Source of the DNA: Natronomonas gomsonensis
GTDB taxonomy: Archaea > Halobacteriota > Halobacteria > Halobacteriales > Haloarculaceae
Reading direction: 5' to 3'
DNA: 64,000 nt
Assembly (NCBI RefSeq): GCF_024300825.1
Contig: NZ_CP101323.1
Span: forward strand, 868,001 to 932,000
Of the stretch, positions 61,146 to 64,000 are shown in pieces; position 1 is the first letter of the stretch, and the number at the start of each line of letters is the position of its first letter. A program made the translations under genes and the position numbers. Below the pieces are notes generated by a model that did no database searches, was not told where the DNA came from, and worked only from the letters and a program-made list of their open reading frames with translations.

Positions 61146-61321
61146 CGCTCGGCGTTTCGGTAGAACTCACAATCGGTCGTGTGGTCCAACTCGTAACGGT
61201 CGTTGCAGATGTCGGCACGCATCGGCTGTACGAACGCATCGACGGCGGTACAGTAGGCGCGTGCAGTCTCGAAGGTTCGCTCCTCGTTGGCCTCGCGATA
61301 CTCCAGATGCGGACAGGCCAT
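61142..61321 (-). CDS. Small cysteine-containing conserved protein upstream of BKACE
   Basis: 59 residues from the ATG at 61321. Cys3, Cys24, Cys39 and Cys51 are spread through MACPHLEYRE, YCTAVDAFVQP, ICNDRYELDH and DCEFYRN. They could bind one metal or an Fe-S cluster. I recognise the sequence as a conserved haloarchaeal type, but I do not know a name. ATGA overlap with the BKACE gene suggests a linked function. Confidence 0.7.
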   Translation of the reverse strand: MACPHLEYREANEERTFETARAYCTAVDAFVQPMRADICNDRYELDHTTDCEFYRNAER

Positions 61322-61381
61322 ACCCGACCGACGGCCGGGGTTCACATAGTCGTTCGCTGACACCGGGGTTACCGGTATCGG

Positions 61382-62638
61382 CTACAGACCGCTTCCGTTC
61401 GGGAGTTGGGCGGCGTCGAGGACATCGGACACGTCTACGGACCCGAGGCCGTCCAACTGGGACCCAACCGGTCCGAGGCGGTCGTCCATCAGCGTCTCGA
61501 GTTCGACAATCGGCGTCGTCATCAGGTACTCCCGCGGGAGGTCGTCGATTATGTCCAACTCTGCCGCCAACCGCTCCGGCATCGCCGCCTCCTGAACTGC
61601 CTCCGGAAGCACTTCCAGCGAAAGGTCGGTGTCGGCTGGGTCGACGGGCGTGGAATACCCCGGTTGGTTCGGCGGCCCGCCCGGACGGAACTTCTGGGGC
61701 GGCGCACCTGAGGTAGCCCCGTGGGGGCCGTCCGGCGTCGGGTAAATCCACGAGTGCATCATTGGCGCCGTGTAACAGGGCAACATCACGTCGCCCTCGG
61801 CGGCGTCCTGCTTGTGGACCTGCCGGTAGTACCACCACGCGAACCGGCCCGCAACGCCATCGTGGGGGTGATACGGGAAGCACTCCCCGCAGTCGTTTTC
61901 GTACCCCCAGGCGTCTCGGACCTCCATGAGTTCGTCCTCCTCGCTCCGCCAGTGTACCTCTCCCTCCTCGGCGGCGACGTACATCGGGCCGATTGGCTTC
62001 CACCACTCGTTGTCGAGGATAATCGAGTCGGGGCGAAGCGGGTTCGGCTCGTAGTGGTTGTCGCCGATGTACCCCGGATTCAGCCAGTGGGAGACGCCAC
62101 CGGTCGCACCGGGCGTGACGACGTCGAAGTAGGGAATGTATCCCCGAGCGATGAGCGTTCCCACGTCGTTGTACACCTGTGTGAGCGACTCGCGGGAGGC
62201 CTTGACGATGGCCTTCGTCGGTTCGGGCCACTCGGTGCACTCCGGCCACACCTCGTTGATTCGCTCGATGTCCGGGTCGTCGGTGTCTACGTCACAGTGT
62301 TCCAGCCCGGTTCCACCGGGACAGCCCCCCATCGCCGCGTTGACGTGATGCATCGTATGTCCCGATGGGAACTCGGTGTGGGGATGGTCCGGACAGAGGA
62401 GGTACTGATTCAGCGGGTCGCTGTGTTCTTCGTCGTCGTGGTCCCCACCGCCGTGGTGTCCGCCGACAGTCTCGTAGGCACACTCGTCGTGGTCGTCGCC
62501 GTGGCCGCCGTGGCCGCGTCCGTTTCCGTTGTCGTGTTCTCCGGCCGCCGTCCCGACGAGGGCGACGCCCGCGGCCGTCCCGCCGCTCAGACGCAACACC
62601 TGCCGCCTCGAAAGCCCGTCTTTGTGGTTCGGTGACAT
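61382..62638 (-). CDS. Tat-exported histidine-rich protein of unknown function
   Basis: 418 residues. Twin-Arg signal SRRQVLRLSGGTAAGVALVGTAAG, then a disordered Gly/Asp/His-rich stretch (about residues 33-75) with more than ten His. The globular part has PHTEFPSGHTMHHVNAAMGGC, GYIPYFDVVTPGATGGVSHWLNPG and FAWWYYRQVHKQDAAEGDVML. Many His, Cys and Glu suggest a secreted metal protein. No family is recognised. A Tat signal is normal for haloarchaeal secretion. Confidence 0.75.
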   Translation of the reverse strand: MSPNHKDGLSRRQVLRLSGGTAAGVALVGTAAGEHDNGNGRGHGGHGDDHDECAYETVGGHHGGGDHDDEEHSDPLNQYLLCPDHPHTEFPSGHTMHHVNAAMGGCPGGTGLEHCDVDTDDPDIERINEVWPECTEWPEPTKAIVKASRESLTQVYNDVGTLIARGYIPYFDVVTPGATGGVSHWLNPGYIGDNHYEPNPLRPDSIILDNEWWKPIGPMYVAAEEGEVHWRSEEDELMEVRDAWGYENDCGECFPYHPHDGVAGRFAWWYYRQVHKQDAAEGDVMLPCYTAPMMHSWIYPTPDGPHGATSGAPPQKFRPGGPPNQPGYSTPVDPADTDLSLEVLPEAVQEAAMPERLAAELDIIDDLPREYLMTTPIVELETLMDDRLGPVGSQLDGLGSVDVSDVLDAAQLPNGSGL

Positions 62639-62785
62639 ACGCCTCGTTTGTTACCAAGCGGGTGGATAACTCTTCAGTCGCATATCTGCAGTCGGGACGA
62701 CGGAAGTGTGATTCTCGGTATCGAACCACGTTCCCCGGGCATGTCCGCCAGAAGCCCCTTTCGGTGAGAAAAGCACCGTGCCACC

Positions 62786-63484
62786 ATGCGAGCCGTTACT
62801 CTCCGGGTATCCTCCGAACAGGGGTGGTTCGGGCCGTTCCATCGCGGCGTCGTCGAGTCACCGGACGTGTCGCTGCAGGCTCTGCACGAACTCCGGTTGC
62901 TCGACGACGGGTCGACGGTACTCCTCTACGAGTACGTCGGGAGCCGAGAGGCTGCCGAGCGACTGGCCGAGGAGTCCATTGACGGGGACGACGCGTGGCA
63001 GACCGGCCGCATCGACGGCAACGAGTGGATGTTCGCCCACGCCGAACCCAGCGGCCTCCTGCGGAGCCTTCTGGGTCTCCTCGGCACACGTCGAATCGCC
63101 GTCGACTGGCCCGTCACGTTCCGGAGCGACGAGACGGCAGAGGTGACGCTCATCGGCGACGACGAGGAACTGCGCCGGAGCCTCGGCGACGTTCCCGAGA
63201 CCGTCTCGTTCAGTGTCGAACGAACCGGGGAGTACCGCTCGGAATCCGAGCGGTTGCTCGCAAGGTTGACCGACCGAGAGCGACACACCCTCGGCGTGGC
63301 CGTCGAGTTGGGATACTACCGGAACCCCCGTGGAGCGAACTACACGGACATCGCAGCAGCACTGGACTGCTCGACGGGTACCGTCGGGACACACCTGCGG
63401 AACGCCGAATCGAAGGTGATGCAGGCGCTCGCTGGCCGAGGGGAGTGTCGAGACACCGATTCGGCTCTCCCGGCATCCCGCTGA
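62786..63484 (+). CDS. HTH-10 (bacterio-opsin activator-like) transcriptional regulator
   Basis: 232 residues. The N-terminal domain, residues 1-160, is of the Bat-like uncharacterised type (RAVTLRVSSEQGWFGPFHRG). The C-terminal HTH-10 is LTDRERHTLGVAVELGYYRNPRGANYTDIAAALDCSTGTVGTHLRNAESKV. It is only distantly like the regulator at 17.8 kb. It is divergent from the His-rich secreted protein, which may be its target, but there is no direct evidence. Confidence 0.87.
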   Translation: MRAVTLRVSSEQGWFGPFHRGVVESPDVSLQALHELRLLDDGSTVLLYEYVGSREAAERLAEESIDGDDAWQTGRIDGNEWMFAHAEPSGLLRSLLGLLGTRRIAVDWPVTFRSDETAEVTLIGDDEELRRSLGDVPETVSFSVERTGEYRSESERLLARLTDRERHTLGVAVELGYYRNPRGANYTDIAAALDCSTGTVGTHLRNAESKVMQALAGRGECRDTDSALPASR

Positions 63485-63522
63485 CCCGGAAACTCTTTGC
63501 CGTGTCGCCGGCTAGCAGTCCT

Positions 63523-64000
63523 GTGAGTCTCTTTCGCGCCGTCCGTGCCGTCGCCGACGCCGAGGGCGAGGGACCGGTGGACTGGAGCGCCGTCGGGAAC
63601 GCCGCCCGTGCAGCGACCGAACCGGGCGATTTGACCCTCTCAGAGGCCGAACATCAGGGGTACGCCGACGACGTGGCGGACGCCCGCGACGGCATCCGAG
63701 AGGCCGCCGGCGTCGACTTCGACCTCCCCTACAGCGTACAGGTCCAGAACCGCCACCACTGGATAGACGCCAACCTCGCCACGTTCGAGCGCCTGCTCGG
63801 CCCGCTCGAGGAACAGGCCTCGCTGGCGCCGTCGTTGGCACGCTCTGCGAACACGGGGTCGATGGCGCTGACGCTCGGGTTCCTCGCGAACAACGTCCTC
63901 GGACAGTACGACCCGCTGTTGCTCGGCGACGGCGACCACGAACTCTACTTCGTCCATCCGAACATCGAGTCGGTCGCGACGGTGCTGGACGTCGACCGCG
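63523..64000 (+). CDS. Zinc-dependent metalloprotease, DUF2342-like (partial)
   Basis: 159 residues from a GTG at 63523, cut by the right edge. The visible part, VDWSAVGNAARAATEPGDLTLS, VQNRHHWIDANLATFERLLGPLEEQ and LGFLANNVLGQYDPLLL, matches the N-terminal half of the F420-biosynthesis-associated/zinc-dependent metalloprotease family (from memory). The expected HExxH zinc site would lie beyond the edge. Function unclear even in the family. Confidence 0.82.
   Translation, partial: MSLFRAVRAVADAEGEGPVDWSAVGNAARAATEPGDLTLSEAEHQGYADDVADARDGIREAAGVDFDLPYSVQVQNRHHWIDANLATFERLLGPLEEQASLAPSLARSANTGSMALTLGFLANNVLGQYDPLLLGDGDHELYFVHPNIESVATVLDVDR

Noticed and set aside
1-64000. CRISPR arrays, insertion sequences or rRNA genes
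   Set aside because: No regularly spaced direct repeats, transposase-like proteins or rRNA segments were seen anywhere in the window.

Overview
The window is a chromosomal segment of a halophilic archaeon (class Halobacteria). The evidence is high G+C, a strongly acidic predicted proteome, archaeal information-processing genes (PriS primase, GINS, Cdc48, aMBF1, L37e, Lsm, archease), a tRNA with a canonical archaeal intron, HTH-10 (Bat-like) regulators, and many TATA boxes placed so that transcripts begin at or a few bases before the start codon. I cannot fix the genus. The gene content is mostly core chromosomal. I see no insertion sequence, integrase, CRISPR array or replication origin. A single visibly A+T-richer lipoprotein gene (about 48.9-49.5 kb) is the only patch that looks recently acquired.

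Layout. 0-6 kb: partial DUF357 gene, acyl-CoA ligase, small membrane proteins, AhpD-like protein, M14-type deacylase, SDR, UPF0179 and another conserved haloarchaeal protein. 6-14 kb: a tightly overlapped operon of two PrkA-type kinases, a YeaH/DUF444 protein and SpoVR. 14-18.5 kb: membrane histidine kinase, DUF7344 regulator, YjbQ, cryptochrome-DASH/photolyase and an HTH-10 regulator. 18.5-22 kb: a bidirectional terminator region, then divergent acyl-CoA carboxylase beta and acyl-CoA dehydrogenase genes. 22-29.7 kb: eIF2B-like protein, Cdc48 with an Hsp20-like partner, alpha/beta hydrolase, GINS-PriS-acetyltransferase. 29.8-33 kb: DUF502-archease, an intron-containing tRNA-Glu, archaetidylserine decarboxylase and Hsp20. 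33-38.6 kb: second long acyl-CoA ligase, cysE with a poly-cysteine leader ORF, AlkA-type glycosylase, a large membrane protein and XapX. 38.6-42.1 kb: the sdhCDBA operon. 42-46.8 kb: deacylase/RimK-protease pair, sugar-nucleotidyltransferase, SDR. 46.8-53.5 kb: CBS protein, acyl-CoA dehydrogenases, panB, HAD phosphatase, AlaX editing protein. 53.5-57.3 kb: aMBF1, tRNA-Leu, DUF420, purF, lsm-rpl37e. 57.3-64 kb: coiled-coil membrane protein, M42 peptidase, ring-cleaving dioxygenase, BKACE, a His-rich Tat-exported protein, HTH-10 regulator and a partial zinc metalloprotease.

Functionally the segment is rich in acyl-CoA metabolism (two ligases, three acyl-CoA dehydrogenases, a carboxylase beta subunit, a beta-keto acid cleavage enzyme) that feeds propionyl/acetyl units toward the TCA cycle, represented by succinate dehydrogenase. 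Stress and protein-quality genes (Hsp20, Hsp20-like/Cdc48, PrkA-YeaH-SpoVR) form a second theme.

The most notable observation is a 25-codon leader ORF (35276-35353) that ends Ala-Cys-Arg-Cys-Cys-Cys. It begins about where a leaderless transcript should start, is followed by a strong hairpin, and lies 79 bases upstream of cysE. This looks like a cysteine-sensing leader peptide in an archaeon. Also notable are a perfect bulge-helix-bulge intron in tRNA-Glu(UUC), perfect inverted or direct repeats at the start sites of the cdc48, hsp20, pccB, acyl-CoA dehydrogenase and sdh units, and an epsilon-like N-terminal extension on the carboxylase beta subunit.
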